From the NCBI RefSeq assembly GCF_004004515.1, contig NZ_RXOL01000007.1:55195-119194 (forward strand): DNA of 64,000 bases. The letters run 5' to 3'. A program made the translations under genes and the position numbers. The notes under the pieces were generated by a model that saw only the letters and a list, made by a program, of their open reading frames with translations, had not been told where the DNA came from and made no database searches. The DNA comes from Croceicoccus ponticola. GTDB lineage: Bacteria; Pseudomonadota; Alphaproteobacteria; Sphingomonadales; Sphingomonadaceae. Positions 1 to 12,039 of the stretch are shown here, one piece after another (position 1 is the stretch's first letter; the number at the start of each line of letters is the position of its first letter).

Positions 1-1672
<1,672 letters not shown>

Positions 1673-1902
1673 GCGCGTCACTTCCCTCTTGTTTTCGGAA
1701 ACGTCCTGTCCGGTTCGGTTCACCCATCGCGTGCCGCCGGATGACGGAGCGGGAGGAACGGGAACAGGGGTATCCTTCTCGGCGGCGCGCCTAGCAATGA
1801 AAGCGACAAATGACAACCACGCCCTTGGCCTAATATCACGCAATTGCGAAAAGTGCGCTTGCTGGCCGGAAACCTGAGCGAATCCGGTGGCGCAAATCGC
1901 GC

Positions 1903-3567
1903 TTACTGGTCCTGATCCGCAGGTTCCTTCGACCGTGGCGCGGGCTCGCACCCGTAGACCAGCCGTTCGTTGGGCATTTTCGGCAGAAGCGCGCGAATCG
2001 CTTGCTGGTCCTCGCCAAGCTGCATTGCAGCATCCTGACCGGCACCACAGGCCGGGGCCTGGTACAACTTGCGAGCCTTGCGCACCGCTTCCATCGTGGA
2101 CAAGTCGACCAGATAACGATCGACGGACAGGGTGCGGACCTGCGGATCGTACCGTTTTACCGAAATCGTCTGCTCGCCTTCGGCCATCTCGATTCGCGAC
2201 CATGCACCATTGGCGGACCCGTATTGCGTGCGCTCATCGACGCAGCCGACGGGCGACCAGTTCAGCGGCACGTCGCGGGTGGCAGACACCGTCACACGGC
2301 TGCGTTCGGGCTTGAAGCGGCAAAGGAAGTGCCCTTTGTCGATCAGCGAATCGGTGGGCAGCTTTTCGGGCGTTTCCGCCATGGCGGCGCGTTCGGCGGC
2401 GGCGGAGCGTTCTTCGATCTCTGCCACCGTGGGCCGCGAAAACCATGCGGCCAGAATGCCGACGAAGCACAGCACCGCGAAGATCGCGCATGCGGTTCCC
2501 TGCTCGCGCTCTTCCCTGTCGTAGAAGTGCATGCCGCCGACAGCGCCCAAAACCATTAGCACCAGCATGAGCCCGGCAAGGCCGACGAGCGTTTCGCGCT
2601 GGTCGAGTGCTTCAAGCTCTGCGCGGCGCGAAGCGCGTTCTGCACGAAGGCGAAGTTCGACTGCCGCCGCCTCTGTCCGCGACTGTAGCGCTGCGGCATC
2701 GCGCAGCTGCCGGGTGCGTTCGTCGGCGTCGAATTCAGACAGGCTTTGGCAAGGCAACGCGTTGGTATGCGCGGCAACCCCGGCCTTGCGCAGGAAAGGG
2801 GCGAGTTCGCGCATGGAGACGGCGAAGTAGAATTCCGAATCGGACCCGTTGTCGCTGATCGTCCCGAAGCTGTTGACGCCAACCACCCGGCCGCATGCAT
2901 CGAGCAGGGGACCACCCGAATTGCCGGCACCGATCGGCGCGGTGTGCAGGATCGTGTCGAACTGCGACGAACTGCGCCCGCCCGAAACCTGTCCGCGCGA
3001 TTTCACTGGCGCTTGCGGCGACACGAGCCCGTTGAGACCTTGGCCGAGCGCTTCGTCGACATTGGCGGGATAGCCGACCGCAAAGACATCTGCGCCATCC
3101 TCCACCCTTCCCGTATAAAGCGTGGAAACGGGCAGGCTGGCATTTTCCGTCAATTCGATGAGCGCTAGATCGACATTGTTCGACACCCGGACGATGCGGG
3201 CGAAATATCCTGTTCTGCCTTGCGCCGGTACGACGCCCAGTCGCAGGTTGCCGTCTTCCATCAGCGGGGCGAGCACGTGGGCATTGGTCACAATGAGTGT
3301 CGGCGTCACGGCAAAGCCTGTACCGTGGCCAATCACGTCGTACCCCGATGCATCGCGCATGACGATGACGACACGCACGACACTGCGCGCGGCGGCATTG
3401 ATATCGCCGCTATCGGCGCGGGCGGGAGCAGGCGCGGCCATTTGCAGCATGCACGCCATCACCAGCGCACAGGCAATTGTGTGCAAAAGGGCGAGGGGCG
3501 CGCGCAAAAGGGCGAGACGCGCGTGCAAACAGGCGAGAGGGTTCCGAAGCGGTCGCGGCATGGCCAT
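1903..3567 (-). CDS. trypsin-like serine protease with two membrane segments
   Basis: A 554-residue envelope protease. The N-terminus (about 1-52) is a long, basic-then-hydrophobic signal or anchor ending APARA. A chymotrypsin-fold domain follows with the triad H97 (TNAHV), D133 ([10 protein letters not shown]) and S217 (GAGNSGGP). Residues 280-322 are charged and probably coiled coil. Two hydrophobic segments at about 326-346 and 357-376 come next, then a C-terminal domain of about 175 residues that I do not recognise. Start choice: the frame opens at 3648, but the ATG at 3567 begins the signal-like segment and leaves room for the divergent ada promoter. The substrate is unknown. A DegP-like or stress-signalling role is possible, though no PDZ domain is visible. 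Confidence 0.85.
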   Translation of the reverse strand: MAMPRPLRNPLACLHARLALLRAPLALLHTIACALVMACMLQMAAPAPARADSGDINAAARSVVRVVIVMRDASGYDVIGHGTGFAVTPTLIVTNAHVLAPLMEDGNLRLGVVPAQGRTGYFARIVRVSNNVDLALIELTENASLPVSTLYTGRVEDGADVFAVGYPANVDEALGQGLNGLVSPQAPVKSRGQVSGGRSSSQFDTILHTAPIGAGNSGGPLLDACGRVVGVNSFGTISDNGSDSEFYFAVSMRELAPFLRKAGVAAHTNALPCQSLSEFDADERTRQLRDAAALQSRTEAAAVELRLRAERASRRAELEALDQRETLVGLAGLMLVLMVLGAVGGMHFYDREEREQGTACAIFAVLCFVGILAAWFSRPTVAEIEERSAAAERAAMAETPEKLPTDSLIDKGHFLCRFKPERSRVTVSATRDVPLNWSPVGCVDERTQYGSANGAWSRIEMAEGEQTISVKRYDPQVRTLSVDRYLVDLSTMEAVRKARKLYQAPACGAGQDAAMQLGEDQQAIRALLPKMPNERLVYGCEPAPRSKEPADQDQ

Positions 3568-3671
3568 GTCCGGGCTGTTAGCCGATCCGGCAAGGCTTGG
3601 CAGGTGACAATTTCGATTTGCCCGCAGGTTTCGGGATGCGCGTGGCATCGCAGCCGCGCTATGTCCGTCTT

Positions 3672-4724
3672 ATGGAGACCGTCGAAAGCAACACAATGCC
3701 CGCAGAGGCCGAAGCACTGGCCGCGTTCGAGCGCCGTGACCGCGCCTTCGATGGCCGATTCGTGGTCTGCGTCACCACGACCATGATCTATTGCCGACCA
3801 AGCTGTCCTGCGCGCCGGCCCAAGGCGGAAAACATGTTCATCGCCGCCGGGAACGAAGAGGCGGAAGCGAAGGGATTCAGGGCGTGCCTTCGCTGCCGCC
3901 CGGATCAGACGGCGCGCGACGCTAAGGCAGTGGTTGGGGCGATCCGGGTCTTGCAGGGCGCGGAGGAACGCGTCGCACTATCCGATCTTGCCACGTCGGT
4001 CGGCTATTCGCCCGATCACTTTTCCCGCGTTTTTCTGCGGGCCACCGGCATGACGCCAGCCGCATACGGGCGTGCGATCAGGATGGAACGCGCACGCGAT
4101 GCCTTGGGCGGCGAAGACGTGACGGGCGCAATCTCACAGGCTGGCTTCGGTTCGGCATCGCGTTTTTACGATCAGGCGAAGGACAGGTTGGGCATGGAAC
4201 CATCGGCATGGGCCAAGGGCGGCGCGGGCGTGACGATCCGCTGGGCAACAGTTGCAACCAGCCTCGGTCCGATCCTAGTGGCGGCAACGGACAAGGGTGT
4301 TTGCCGCCTGTCGTTCGGAGAGGACGGCGACGACCTGCGCCAGCGTTTCCCCAATGCGGAACTGGTCGAGGGCGGCGATGATTTTGCCAACCTTGTCCGC
4401 CAGGTCGTCGGCGCGGTGGAACAGCCGGGTTCGGCGCCCGACATCCCGCTCGATGTCCGTGGCACTGCCTTTCAGGAACGGATCTGGGTCGAACTGCGCA
4501 AGATTCCGGCGGGCGAAACGCGCACCTATGCCGAACTGGCGGCATCGGCGGGCAATCCCCGGGCGGTGCGCGCGGCAGGAGGCGCGAACGGCGCGAACAG
4601 TGTCGCGGTGCTGATCCCGTGTCATCGTGTCGTGCGTTCGGACGGCAGCGTCGGCGGCTATGCCTATGGCACTGCGATAAAGTCCGAATTGCTGGCGCGC
4701 GAACGCGACAAGTGGGAAACCTGA
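3672..4724 (+). CDS. ada: bifunctional Ada: DNA repair methyltransferase / AraC-type activator
   Basis: Direct reversal of alkylation damage. The N-terminal zinc domain takes methyl groups from phosphotriesters and turns the protein into an activator. Its four cysteines C41, C45, C72 and C75 are present (YCRPSC, ACLRCRPD). An AraC-type HTH region follows (about 83-175), then the O6-methylguanine methyltransferase domain with the acceptor Cys317 in PCHRVV. At 350 residues it matches the full-length Ada architecture. The start is the ATG at 3672; an in-frame ATG at 3696 is also possible and the frame is open from 3597. It is divergent from the protease, with about 100 nt between them. Self-activation is typical of the family, but I see no clear A-box/B-box pair. 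Confidence 0.93.
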   Translation: METVESNTMPAEAEALAAFERRDRAFDGRFVVCVTTTMIYCRPSCPARRPKAENMFIAAGNEEAEAKGFRACLRCRPDQTARDAKAVVGAIRVLQGAEERVALSDLATSVGYSPDHFSRVFLRATGMTPAAYGRAIRMERARDALGGEDVTGAISQAGFGSASRFYDQAKDRLGMEPSAWAKGGAGVTIRWATVATSLGPILVAATDKGVCRLSFGEDGDDLRQRFPNAELVEGGDDFANLVRQVVGAVEQPGSAPDIPLDVRGTAFQERIWVELRKIPAGETRTYAELAASAGNPRAVRAAGGANGANSVAVLIPCHRVVRSDGSVGGYAYGTAIKSELLARERDKWET

Positions 4725-4769
4725 TGGACGCATGTTGCATGACGGCGGGACGTGATAGCGCTGCGTCCC

Positions 4770-5801
4770 ATGAATGACACCACATCGACACCGCCCACCG
4801 GCTTGGCAGATCGCAGCACCACACCAGTCGATGGGCCGCAGCCAGACATCGTCCAACCAATCATCGCCGAAACGCCCAACGGACAGGCCAATATCAGACG
4901 GGCGGATATCGCTCTGCCAGGACGCTTCCGCCGTTTCGTGGCTCATCCATTCGTTCTGATGCTGATCGGCACAGCGATCGTCGTGGCCGCATGGATCGGC
5001 ACTTCGATCGCCGCGCATTTCAGCGGTCTGACGCGTGGCCCCATTTTGCTGATCGGCGCTGCGATCGTCTCAATCGTGACGATACTTGCCTATCGCGGGT
5101 TCGTCCGGTTCGTGGAGCGGGGCGGCGACGGCACTTTGCCTTTTGCGTCTGCAGCAGCTTCGGGGGCTGGATACGGCACCCTCGCCGGCCTTGCGATTTT
5201 TGCGTCGGCTGCGCTCGCTGTCACGGCTTTTGGCGGGCTGACCGTCGCGGGTGTGTCATGGCGGATCGGCGATTTGTCGCAGATGGCGGGAATCGCGATC
5301 TTGGCAGGCGTAACCGAAGAGATCCTGTTTCGCGGCGTGTTGTTCCGCTTCATCGAACGCATGGGCGGTTCGATCGTGGCGCTGGTCATCACCAGCGGCC
5401 TGTTCGGGTTTGCCCATATCATGAATCCCGATGCGACCCTGCTGGCCGCCATTGCCATCACGGTGGAGGCGGGGTTGCTGCTCGCTGCAATCTACATGCT
5501 GACCCGCAACCTGTGGGTGGCGATCGGGCTGCATGCCGGATGGAATTTCACGCAAGGTTACATCTTTTCGCTCCCGGTATCGGGGGGTGGCGCGCCTGAT
5601 GGGCTGTTGTTGACCCAACGGTCCGGGCCCGAGTGGCTGACCGGCGGCCCGTTCGGGCTGGAGGCGAGTCTGGTCACCCTTTGCGTCACGACCGCATTCG
5701 GGCTCGCCATCCTGTGGCTGGCGGTGCGGCGCGGTCGTCTGGTGCCGATGCGCGGCGCGCGGGCGGCGCAGGATGCGCTGATGGCTCAGACGAAGCTGTA
5801 G
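4770..5801 (+). CDS. CPBP family intramembrane metalloprotease
   Basis: Polytopic membrane protein of the CAAX-protease/bacteriocin-processing (Rce1-like) family. The family's motifs are all visible: EExxxR as TEEILFRG, FxxxH as FGFAHI, and the later HxxxN as GLHAGWNF. It has about eight hydrophobic segments and 343 residues from the ATG at 4770 (an upstream in-frame GTG at 4752 would add six residues). The N-terminal 50 residues are polar and Pro/Thr-rich. Substrates are unknown here and there is no bacteriocin gene nearby. Its last 16 nt overlap the end of the convergent priA gene. Confidence 0.88.
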   Translation: MNDTTSTPPTGLADRSTTPVDGPQPDIVQPIIAETPNGQANIRRADIALPGRFRRFVAHPFVLMLIGTAIVVAAWIGTSIAAHFSGLTRGPILLIGAAIVSIVTILAYRGFVRFVERGGDGTLPFASAAASGAGYGTLAGLAIFASAALAVTAFGGLTVAGVSWRIGDLSQMAGIAILAGVTEEILFRGVLFRFIERMGGSIVALVITSGLFGFAHIMNPDATLLAAIAITVEAGLLLAAIYMLTRNLWVAIGLHAGWNFTQGYIFSLPVSGGGAPDGLLLTQRSGPEWLTGGPFGLEASLVTLCVTTAFGLAILWLAVRRGRLVPMRGARAAQDALMAQTKL

Positions 5802-7951
5802 GGATCGATATCGACGCCAACGCGCACGCCCGGCGCGAACGATAGCTCGCCCAGCCAGTCGCGGATCGTCTGCTGCACTGCGGCGCTTCGGCGCGCGTTG
5901 ATCAACAGGCGATAGCGGTATCGCCCGCGCAATAACGACAGCGGCGCGGGCGCGGGCCCATATACCGCCAGATCGTCCAGCCGAGGTGCCGCATTGCCGA
6001 TGATGCGGGCGGCTTCGCGCGCTTCCGCCTCGTCCTCGCTAGACACGATGATCGCGGCCCAGCGACCGAACGGCGGCGCGCCCGCGTGGCGGCGAGCTTC
6101 CGTTTCCGCTTCGTAGAATGCGTCGCGGTCGCCTGCGGCCAGCGCGGCGATAACCGGCGCTTCGGGGTGGCGGGTCTGGATCATGACTTCGCCCGGCTTG
6201 CTGGCACGGCCCGCGCGGCCCGCGACTTGCGCGATCTGCTGGTAAGATCGTTCAGCGGCGCGCAGGTCACCGCCTTCAAGGCCGAGGTCTGCGTCGACCA
6301 CGCCGACCAGCGTGAGTTCGGGGAAATGGTATCCCTTTGTCACCAGCTGTGTGCCGACGATCACGTCAATCGCGCCGCTTTCCGCCGCATCGACAAAGGC
6401 CGCGATCTTTTCCGGGTTCGACAGCGTGTCGCTGGTCACGACCTGTATCCGAGCGTCGGGGAAGAGTTCGGCGACTTCGTCGGCGATGCGTTCGACACCC
6501 GGCCCGCAAGCGGTCAGGCAGTCCGCCTCGCCGCATTCGGGGCAAAGCGACGGTGACGGCACCTCGTGGCCGCAATGATGGCAGGCGAGCCGTTTGGACA
6601 GCCTGTGTTCGACCAGCCACGCCGAACAGTTCGGACACTGGAACCGGAACCCGCAGTTGCGGCAAAGCGTAAGCGGAGCATACCCCCTGCGATTGAGGAA
6701 CAGCAGCGCCTGTTCGCCGCGCGCCAGTCGCTCCTCGATCCCCGCGACCAGCGGCGGGGCCAGCCAACGTCCGCGCGGCGGCACCTGTTCGCGCAAGTCC
6801 ACAATCGCGATGTCGGGCAGCGACGCTGCGCCGAACCGGCTGGGCAGGTCGATCTTCTCATAAATTCCCGCCTCTGCCATCTGCAGGCTTTCGAGCGCGG
6901 GCGTCGCGCTGGCCAGGATGACCGGGATTTGTTCGAACCGGGCGCGCATCACCGCAACGTCGCGGGCGTTATAGCGCACGCCGTCGTCCTGCTTGAAGCT
7001 GACCTCGTGCGCTTCGTCGACGACTATCAGGCCGAGGTTTGCGAACGGCAGGAACAGCGCCGAGCGTGCGCCGACGACGACTTGCGCACCACCCTCGGCC
7101 ACTTGTCGCCATGCGCGGCGCCGCTCGGATTGCTTCTGGTTCGAATGCCACACGACGGGCGGCACGCCGAACCGGCTCGCGAAGCGTTTGAGGAAATTTT
7201 CAGTCAACGCGATTTCGGGCAGGAGGACGAGCACCTGACGCCCTTCGTCGACCGCCTGCGCAACCGCTTCGAAATAGGTTTCCGTCTTGCCCGACCCGGT
7301 CACCCCGTCGAGCAGCATGGGCGCAAATTCGCGCGCCTTGACCGCATCGACGAAACGGTCGGCGGCGCCCTGTTGCAGGTCGGACAGGCTGGGCCGCGCA
7401 TGGTCGGACCGGGCAAGGGGATAAGGCCGGTCGATGTCCACCACCACCGGTTCCATCACACCCGCGTTAACCAATCCGCGCAGGACCGCTTCGGATACTC
7501 CGGCAAGGTCGACCAGTTCGCGGATCGTGCCCTGTTCGCCGTCCAATGCCGAAATCGCAACATCGCGCTGCGGCGTCAGGCGCGATGGCATCGCTCCGCT
7601 CAGCCGGTATTCGGTCAGCGTACCCCCGCCGCGCAGGGCCGCGCCCGACGACAAGCTCATCCGCGCGACGCTGGCCGGGGCGGCGCAGTAATAGTCCGCC
7701 GTCCATTCGATCAGCCGCCGCAGCGGGGCGCGAAGCGGCGGCACTGGCATGACGTCCAGAATCGGCCGAAGCCGCGCGTCCGGAACCTCCGCCCCCGGCA
7801 ACCGTTCGCTTTCCCAAGCAATCCCGAATACCTGCCGGGGCCCCAGCGGCGCGATTATCACGCTGCCGGGTTCGACATGCAGATGGTCGGGCACGCGATA
7901 GTCAAGCGGGCCTAGCGCTGCGTTAAGTACGAGGAGTCGGACACGGTTCAT
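5786..7951 (-). CDS. priA: primosomal protein N' (replication restart helicase PriA)
   Basis: 3'-to-5' DNA helicase that reloads DnaB at stalled forks. The start at 7951 (MNRVRLLVLN) has a near-ideal ribosome-binding site, AGGAGGGG, just upstream; the longer frame to 8098 is not needed. It encodes 721 residues with an N-terminal 3'-DNA-binding domain, Walker [13 protein letters not shown] box VVDEAHE, and the zinc-binding cysteine cluster (CRNC, CPNC, CHHC, CPEC). Helicase C and C-terminal domains follow. It is divergent from the Tat lipoprotein gene. Confidence 0.97.
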   Translation of the reverse strand: MNRVRLLVLNAALGPLDYRVPDHLHVEPGSVIIAPLGPRQVFGIAWESERLPGAEVPDARLRPILDVMPVPPLRAPLRRLIEWTADYYCAAPASVARMSLSSGAALRGGGTLTEYRLSGAMPSRLTPQRDVAISALDGEQGTIRELVDLAGVSEAVLRGLVNAGVMEPVVVDIDRPYPLARSDHARPSLSDLQQGAADRFVDAVKAREFAPMLLDGVTGSGKTETYFEAVAQAVDEGRQVLVLLPEIALTENFLKRFASRFGVPPVVWHSNQKQSERRRAWRQVAEGGAQVVVGARSALFLPFANLGLIVVDEAHEVSFKQDDGVRYNARDVAVMRARFEQIPVILASATPALESLQMAEAGIYEKIDLPSRFGAASLPDIAIVDLREQVPPRGRWLAPPLVAGIEERLARGEQALLFLNRRGYAPLTLCRNCGFRFQCPNCSAWLVEHRLSKRLACHHCGHEVPSPSLCPECGEADCLTACGPGVERIADEVAELFPDARIQVVTSDTLSNPEKIAAFVDAAESGAIDVIVGTQLVTKGYHFPELTLVGVVDADLGLEGGDLRAAERSYQQIAQVAGRAGRASKPGEVMIQTRHPEAPVIAALAAGDRDAFYEAETEARRHAGAPPFGRWAAIIVSSEDEAEAREAARIIGNAAPRLDDLAVYGPAPAPLSLLRGRYRYRLLINARRSAAVQQTIRDWLGELSFAPGVRVGVDIDPYSFV

Positions 7952-8024
7952 GGAGCCCCTCCTATATGGGGTGCCGCCGTGGCTTGCGACACCCCGGCGC
8001 ATCCCGCCAACAGGAGTTGTCGTC

Positions 8025-8708
8025 ATGAATCTGCCCGAAACCCAGTCCAGCCGCCGCGCATTTCTTGGCGGTCTCGGTCTTTCCGCCGCTGCGCTCACCC
8101 TGCCGGGCTGTGCGTCCTATGGTGGGTTCAGCTTTGTCGAGGCGATCCGCCGGCTGTTGAACGTGTCTTCTGCACGGGCGTTTGATCGCCTGCTGGCCGC
8201 AAACGGCTTCTACGACAGCCAGGTTTCGCGCTTGCAGCTCGACAAGTTTCTTGGCGCGCGGGGCGGCATCCTCGGATCTATCCTCACGTCCTCGCTGGTC
8301 AAGGACCGGCTTTTTCACGGACTTGCCGATGTTGCCGCCGATGGTGCCGAACGCGCAGCGCCGGTTATTGCCGACACGATCCGCGTCGTCGGCATCCAGA
8401 ACGCGGCCGCGCTGATCACCGGCAACCCGACTGCCGCGACCGGCTTTTTGCGCGCCAACATGGGCCAGCGACTGGTCGACGTGATGCTTCCCGAGGTGGG
8501 TCAGGCCCTGCGTGTCATCAGCGATCCGGTCGTCGGTCCCGCGCTTTCGGCGCTGACCGGCACCAACCTGTCGAGCTTCGTGAGCGGGCTTACCGATGCG
8601 GCGGAAGAGACGATCTGGACCGAAATGGCGAACGAAGAAGCCTATATCCGCAAAAACCCGCGCGTCACCAACGACCCGGTGCTGATCGGGGTGTTCGGCG
8701 CGGTCTGA
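8025..8708 (+). CDS. DUF4197-type Tat lipoprotein
   Basis: Secreted protein of 227 residues, matching the DUF4197 family by its overall pattern (repeated helical G/A/L-rich segments after the signal, ending near a VFGAV-like tail). The signal is notable because it combines a twin-arginine motif (SRRAFLGG) with a lipobox (LPGC). It is therefore probably exported folded and lipidated. The ATG at 8025 has CAGGAG upstream and begins the signal peptide; the frame opens earlier, at 7950. The molecular function of the family is not known. It lies between divergent priA and a transaldolase gene. Confidence 0.8.
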   Translation: MNLPETQSSRRAFLGGLGLSAAALTLPGCASYGGFSFVEAIRRLLNVSSARAFDRLLAANGFYDSQVSRLQLDKFLGARGGILGSILTSSLVKDRLFHGLADVAADGAERAAPVIADTIRVVGIQNAAALITGNPTAATGFLRANMGQRLVDVMLPEVGQALRVISDPVVGPALSALTGTNLSSFVSGLTDAAEETIWTEMANEEAYIRKNPRVTNDPVLIGVFGAV

Positions 8709-8823
8709 TCGCCCGAAGGCCAAATTGCCCCGGCAGGCGGGGTGGCGCGGCGCGGATCTACGGCATATAGCCGCCATCAGATTCGTCCAACAGCCACGCG
8801 CCATTCCGCCGCCGGGAGCCAAC

Positions 8824-9480
8824 ATGAAATTCTTTGCCGACACCGCCGAAATCGACGACATCAAGGATCTGGCCGCCACCGGCCTGCTCGATGGCGTGAC
8901 GACGAACCCTTCGCTGATCGCGAAGTCGGGTCGCGATTTCATGGAAGTGACGAAGGAAATCTGCGCCATCGTTGAAGGGCCGGTCAGCGCCGAAGTCGTC
9001 GCTCTTGATCATGCGACCATGATGAAAGAGGCCGAAGTCCTGCGCAAGATCGCGGACAATGTGTGCATCAAGGTGCCGTTGACGATGGACGGGCTGAAAA
9101 CGTGCAAGGCGCTGACGTCCGAAGGGACGATGGTCAATGTCACGCTTTGCTTTTCGGCCAATCAGGCGCTTTTGGCGGCCAAGGCGGGCGCGACGTTCGT
9201 GTCGCCCTTCGTCGGTCGCCATGACGACAACGGTTTCGACGGGATGGAGCTGATCGGCGACATCCGCCTGATCTACGACAATTATGCCTTTGAAACCGAA
9301 ATCCTCGTCGCGTCGGTCCGCCATGTGAACCACGTGCTGCAAAGCGCGCGCATCGGCGCCGACGTGATGACCGCGCCGCCTGCCGTCATCCACTCGCTGG
9401 TCAAGCATGTGCTCACCGACAAGGGCATCGAAGGCTTCCTCGCCGACTGGGCGAAGACGGGCCAGACCATCCTCAAGTAA
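8824..9480 (+). CDS. fsa: fructose-6-phosphate aldolase / small transaldolase
   Basis: Class I aldolase of the small transaldolase (FSA/TalC) family, 218 residues starting [14 protein letters not shown]. The Schiff-base lysine is K83 in CIKVPLT, and the family motif GVTTNPSL is at 24-31. It either transfers dihydroxyacetone units in the non-oxidative pentose phosphate pathway or cleaves fructose 6-phosphate; sequence alone does not decide, and many genomes label it tal. The start is preceded by GGGAGCCAAC. The gene ends 19 nt before the proposed cobT start. Confidence 0.93.
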   Translation: MKFFADTAEIDDIKDLAATGLLDGVTTNPSLIAKSGRDFMEVTKEICAIVEGPVSAEVVALDHATMMKEAEVLRKIADNVCIKVPLTMDGLKTCKALTSEGTMVNVTLCFSANQALLAAKAGATFVSPFVGRHDDNGFDGMELIGDIRLIYDNYAFETEILVASVRHVNHVLQSARIGADVMTAPPAVIHSLVKHVLTDKGIEGFLADWAKTGQTILK

Positions 9481-9499
9481 GCGGGCAAACCGAAGCAAC

Positions 9500-11323
9500 T
9501 TGGCCGATCAGTCCCCTCTTGACCGCTTCCGCACCGCGCTGACCGTGACGGCCCGCGCGGTCGCGCGCGATCGCGAACTCGACATCAACTGGACGTCGGA
9601 AGCGCCGAGCCAGGCGGGCAATACCGTCCGCGTGCCGATGCCGGGCCGCAAGCTTGAGGCCGGGCCAGTCGCCGCCGCGCGCGGGGTGGCGGACAGTTTC
9701 GCGCTGAAGACCCGGCACCATGATCAGGCGCTGCACCGCAGGACCCGGCCGATGGAGCCGATCGCGGGGCAGGTCTTCGACACGCTGGAGCAGGTGCGGT
9801 ACGAGGCGCTGGGTGCGAACACGATGCTGGGCACGCGGGCCAATCTGGCCGCGGCGCTCGACCGGCGCATCGCCAGCGATCCGATCCTGCGCGCCGAACG
9901 GGCGGAGGACGTGCCGCTGGCCACCGCGTTGGCGCTGATGGCGCGAGAGGCGCTGACGGGCGAAGCGCCGCCTGAAAACGCGGCGGCAGGACTTGAACTG
10001 CGTCGCGCCGGGATCGAAGCCGCGATCGGCGACGATCTGGCGGAACTGGCCGAACTGCTGTCGGACCAGCGCGCGTTCTCGCAAAAGATGATCGGGTTGC
10101 TGCAGCATCTCGAACTCGTCGCGACGGAGCCTGAGGACGCATCGCAGGACGACGACGGCGGCGACGAACCCGAAGGCGACGAAGAGAACGAAGAACAGGA
10201 CCAGGAAGACCAGCCCAGCGAATCCGACGCCCGCACCGAAGCCGCTCCGTCCGAAGACACCGACGGCGAAGGCGACGATGACGGCGATGCCGAGGGCGAG
10301 GACCAGGATACCGAGAGCGAACCGGGCGAGGGCGAGCCCGACGGCATGATGCCGGTGCGCGCGAACCGTCCGTGGACCGAGATCCCCGACGACTTCGACT
10401 ATCGCGCCTTCACCACCGATTTCGACGAGGTCGTCGCGGCAAGCGAACTGTGCGACGAAGAGGAACTGACCCGCCTTCGCGCCTATCTCGACGCTCAGCT
10501 GAAGGGTTTGCAGGGCGTCGTCACGAAACTGGCGAACCGGCTCCAGCGTCGGTTGATGGCGCAGCAGAACCGGTCGTGGGATTTCGATCAGGACGAAGGT
10601 CTGCTCGATGCGGCGCGGTTGGCCCGTGTCGTCGTGTCGCCGGGACAATCGCTCAGTTACAAGATCGAGCGCGAGCAGCAGTTCAAGGACACTGTCGTCA
10701 CACTGTTGATCGACAATTCCGGTTCGATGCGCGGGCGACCGATTTCCATCGCGGCGATCAGCGCCGACGTCATGGCTCGCACGCTCGAACGCTGCGGCGT
10801 GAAGACCGAGATTCTCGGTTTTACCACCCGCGCGTGGAAAGGCGGGCAGAGCCGCGAACAGTGGCTGGCCAAGGGGAAGGCGGCCAATCCCGGACGGCTC
10901 AACGACTTGCGCCACATCGTCTATAAACAGGCGGACGAACCGTGGCGCCGCGCGCGTCGCAATCTCGGCCTGATGATGCGCGAGGGGCTGCTGAAGGAAA
11001 ACATCGACGGCGAGGCGCTGTTGTGGGCCCATTCCCGCCTGCTGGCCCGGACCGAGGATCGCCGCGTCCTGATGGTCATTTCCGACGGCGCGCCGGTCGA
11101 CGATTCGACGCTGAGTGTGAACAACGCCGGTTATCTCGAACAGCACTTGCGCAAGGTGATCGAGTGGATCGAGAAGAAGTCACCAGTCCAGCTTGTTGCC
11201 ATCGGCATCGGGCACGACGTGACGCGATATTACAAGCGCGCGGTGACGATCATGGATGCCGAACAGTTGGGCGGAACGATGATCGAACAGCTCGCCGGGC
11301 TGTTCGAGGGAGACGATAAATGA
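9500..11323 (+). CDS. cobT: cobaltochelatase subunit CobT
   Basis: VWA-domain partner of CobS in the aerobic three-subunit cobaltochelatase (CobN-CobS-CobT), which inserts cobalt into hydrogenobyrinate diamide. It has 607 residues from a TTG start at 9500 ([14 protein letters not shown]); no ATG lies close by in frame, and the upstream frame overlaps fsa. Features in order are a conserved N-terminal domain, a very acidic linker (about residues 215-290, rich in Asp/Glu), and a C-terminal von Willebrand A domain with the MIDAS motif DNSGS beginning at D405. Neither cobN nor cobS is in the window. The stop overlaps the next start by 4 nt (ATGA), so the nitroreductase is translationally coupled. 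Confidence 0.9.
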   Translation: MADQSPLDRFRTALTVTARAVARDRELDINWTSEAPSQAGNTVRVPMPGRKLEAGPVAAARGVADSFALKTRHHDQALHRRTRPMEPIAGQVFDTLEQVRYEALGANTMLGTRANLAAALDRRIASDPILRAERAEDVPLATALALMAREALTGEAPPENAAAGLELRRAGIEAAIGDDLAELAELLSDQRAFSQKMIGLLQHLELVATEPEDASQDDDGGDEPEGDEENEEQDQEDQPSESDARTEAAPSEDTDGEGDDDGDAEGEDQDTESEPGEGEPDGMMPVRANRPWTEIPDDFDYRAFTTDFDEVVAASELCDEEELTRLRAYLDAQLKGLQGVVTKLANRLQRRLMAQQNRSWDFDQDEGLLDAARLARVVVSPGQSLSYKIEREQQFKDTVVTLLIDNSGSMRGRPISIAAISADVMARTLERCGVKTEILGFTTRAWKGGQSREQWLAKGKAANPGRLNDLRHIVYKQADEPWRRARRNLGLMMREGLLKENIDGEALLWAHSRLLARTEDRRVLMVISDGAPVDDSTLSVNNAGYLEQHLRKVIEWIEKKSPVQLVAIGIGHDVTRYYKRAVTIMDAEQLGGTMIEQLAGLFEGDDK

Positions 11324-11979
11324 ACGTGACCGAAGCCGTTGCCGCACGCCGCTCGACCCGCGCGTTCCTGGACAAGCCTGTCGACTTGGCCGTCATCCGC
11401 CGTATCCTCGACAAGGCTCGGTTCGCGCCATCGGGCTGCAATTTTCAACCGTGGCGCGGAACGGTGTTGTCGGGCGCCAAACTGCGCGAAGTGCAGGACG
11501 CGATGTCTGCCAGCCAGCCGCAGGACCCGGCGGAGTATTCTTGGTCCGATCCCGAACAGTCGCCCGAACACCTGGGGCGGCTCAAGGAACTGGGCGGGTT
11601 GCTGTACGGTTCGATGGGGATAGAGCGCGGCGACAAGGATCTGCGGGAGGAATTTGCGCGGCAGAACATCCGATCCTTTGGCGCGCCGGTCGTGCTCATG
11701 GTCCACTTCGAACGCTTCATGGGTCCGCCGCAGTGGTCGGATGTCGGCATGTGGCTGCAGACGATCATGCTGCTGTGTCAGGAAGAAGGGTTCGATACCT
11801 GTCCGCAGGAATGGATGGCGATGTACGCCCGCGTCATCAAGGAACAGATCGGCGTATCGGACGAAGAGCAGATCCTGTTCTGCGGCATCGCCATCGGTTA
11901 CGGCGACCACTCCGCATCAGTGAACCACTTCGAACGCCCGCGCATCGCGCTGGACGATCAGGTCCGCTTCCTGAGCTGA
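11320..11979 (+). CDS. nitroreductase family protein
   Basis: FMN-dependent oxidoreductase of the nitroreductase fold, 219 residues. The N-terminal flavin-binding pattern [12 protein letters not shown], then [10 protein letters not shown], is typical. The C-terminal part contains the usual conserved GIAIGYGD segment. It probably acts as a cytoplasmic NAD(P)H-dependent reductase of quinones or nitro compounds. Given its overlap with cobT, a BluB-like role in lower-ligand synthesis was considered, but the motifs fit the NfnB/PnbA-type enzymes better. The start overlaps the cobT stop by 4 nt. Confidence 0.88.
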   Translation: MNVTEAVAARRSTRAFLDKPVDLAVIRRILDKARFAPSGCNFQPWRGTVLSGAKLREVQDAMSASQPQDPAEYSWSDPEQSPEHLGRLKELGGLLYGSMGIERGDKDLREEFARQNIRSFGAPVVLMVHFERFMGPPQWSDVGMWLQTIMLLCQEEGFDTCPQEWMAMYARVIKEQIGVSDEEQILFCGIAIGYGDHSASVNHFERPRIALDDQVRFLS

Positions 11980-11980
11980 A

Positions 11981-12025
11981 CCCACAGCTGGCGCGCGCCG
12001 CTTGACCGCGCGCGCCAGCTGTGGG
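11981..12025 (+). terminator. 18-bp perfect hairpin between nitroreductase and cysS
   Basis: The arms 11981-11998 and 12008-12025 are perfectly complementary (outer bases CCCACAGCTGG) around a 9-nt loop. The structure begins one nucleotide after the nitroreductase stop and ends 14 nt before the cysS ATG. No T-run follows, so it is not a standard intrinsic terminator. It could be a Rho-assisted or processing structure, or a leader element of cysS. The hairpin itself is certain; the role is inferred. Confidence 0.6.
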
Positions 12026-12039
12026 CAGAGGCGCAGGCC

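Noticed and set aside
1673..2203. N-terminal extension of atpH to 2203
   Set aside because: The extension has no similarity to delta subunits and overlaps the protease gene; the GTG at 1672 gives the normal length.
6566..7915. Long plus-strand frame (449 aa) antisense to priA
   Set aside because: It is a GC-rich shadow of a clearly conserved PriA, with no family motif and Arg/His/Gln-rich composition.
9473..11146. Long minus-strand frame (557 aa) opposite cobT
   Set aside because: Low-complexity mirror of the acidic CobT linker; the plus strand has the VWA motif and a logical operon position.
11320..11979. Nitroreductase as BluB
   Set aside because: Tempting beside cobT, but the flavin-site motifs and the mid-region match ordinary nitroreductases, not BluB.
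11980..12039. T-box riboswitch in front of cysS
   Set aside because: No T-box sequence, specifier loop or terminator/antiterminator pair; only one simple hairpin is present, and T-boxes are rare in this group.
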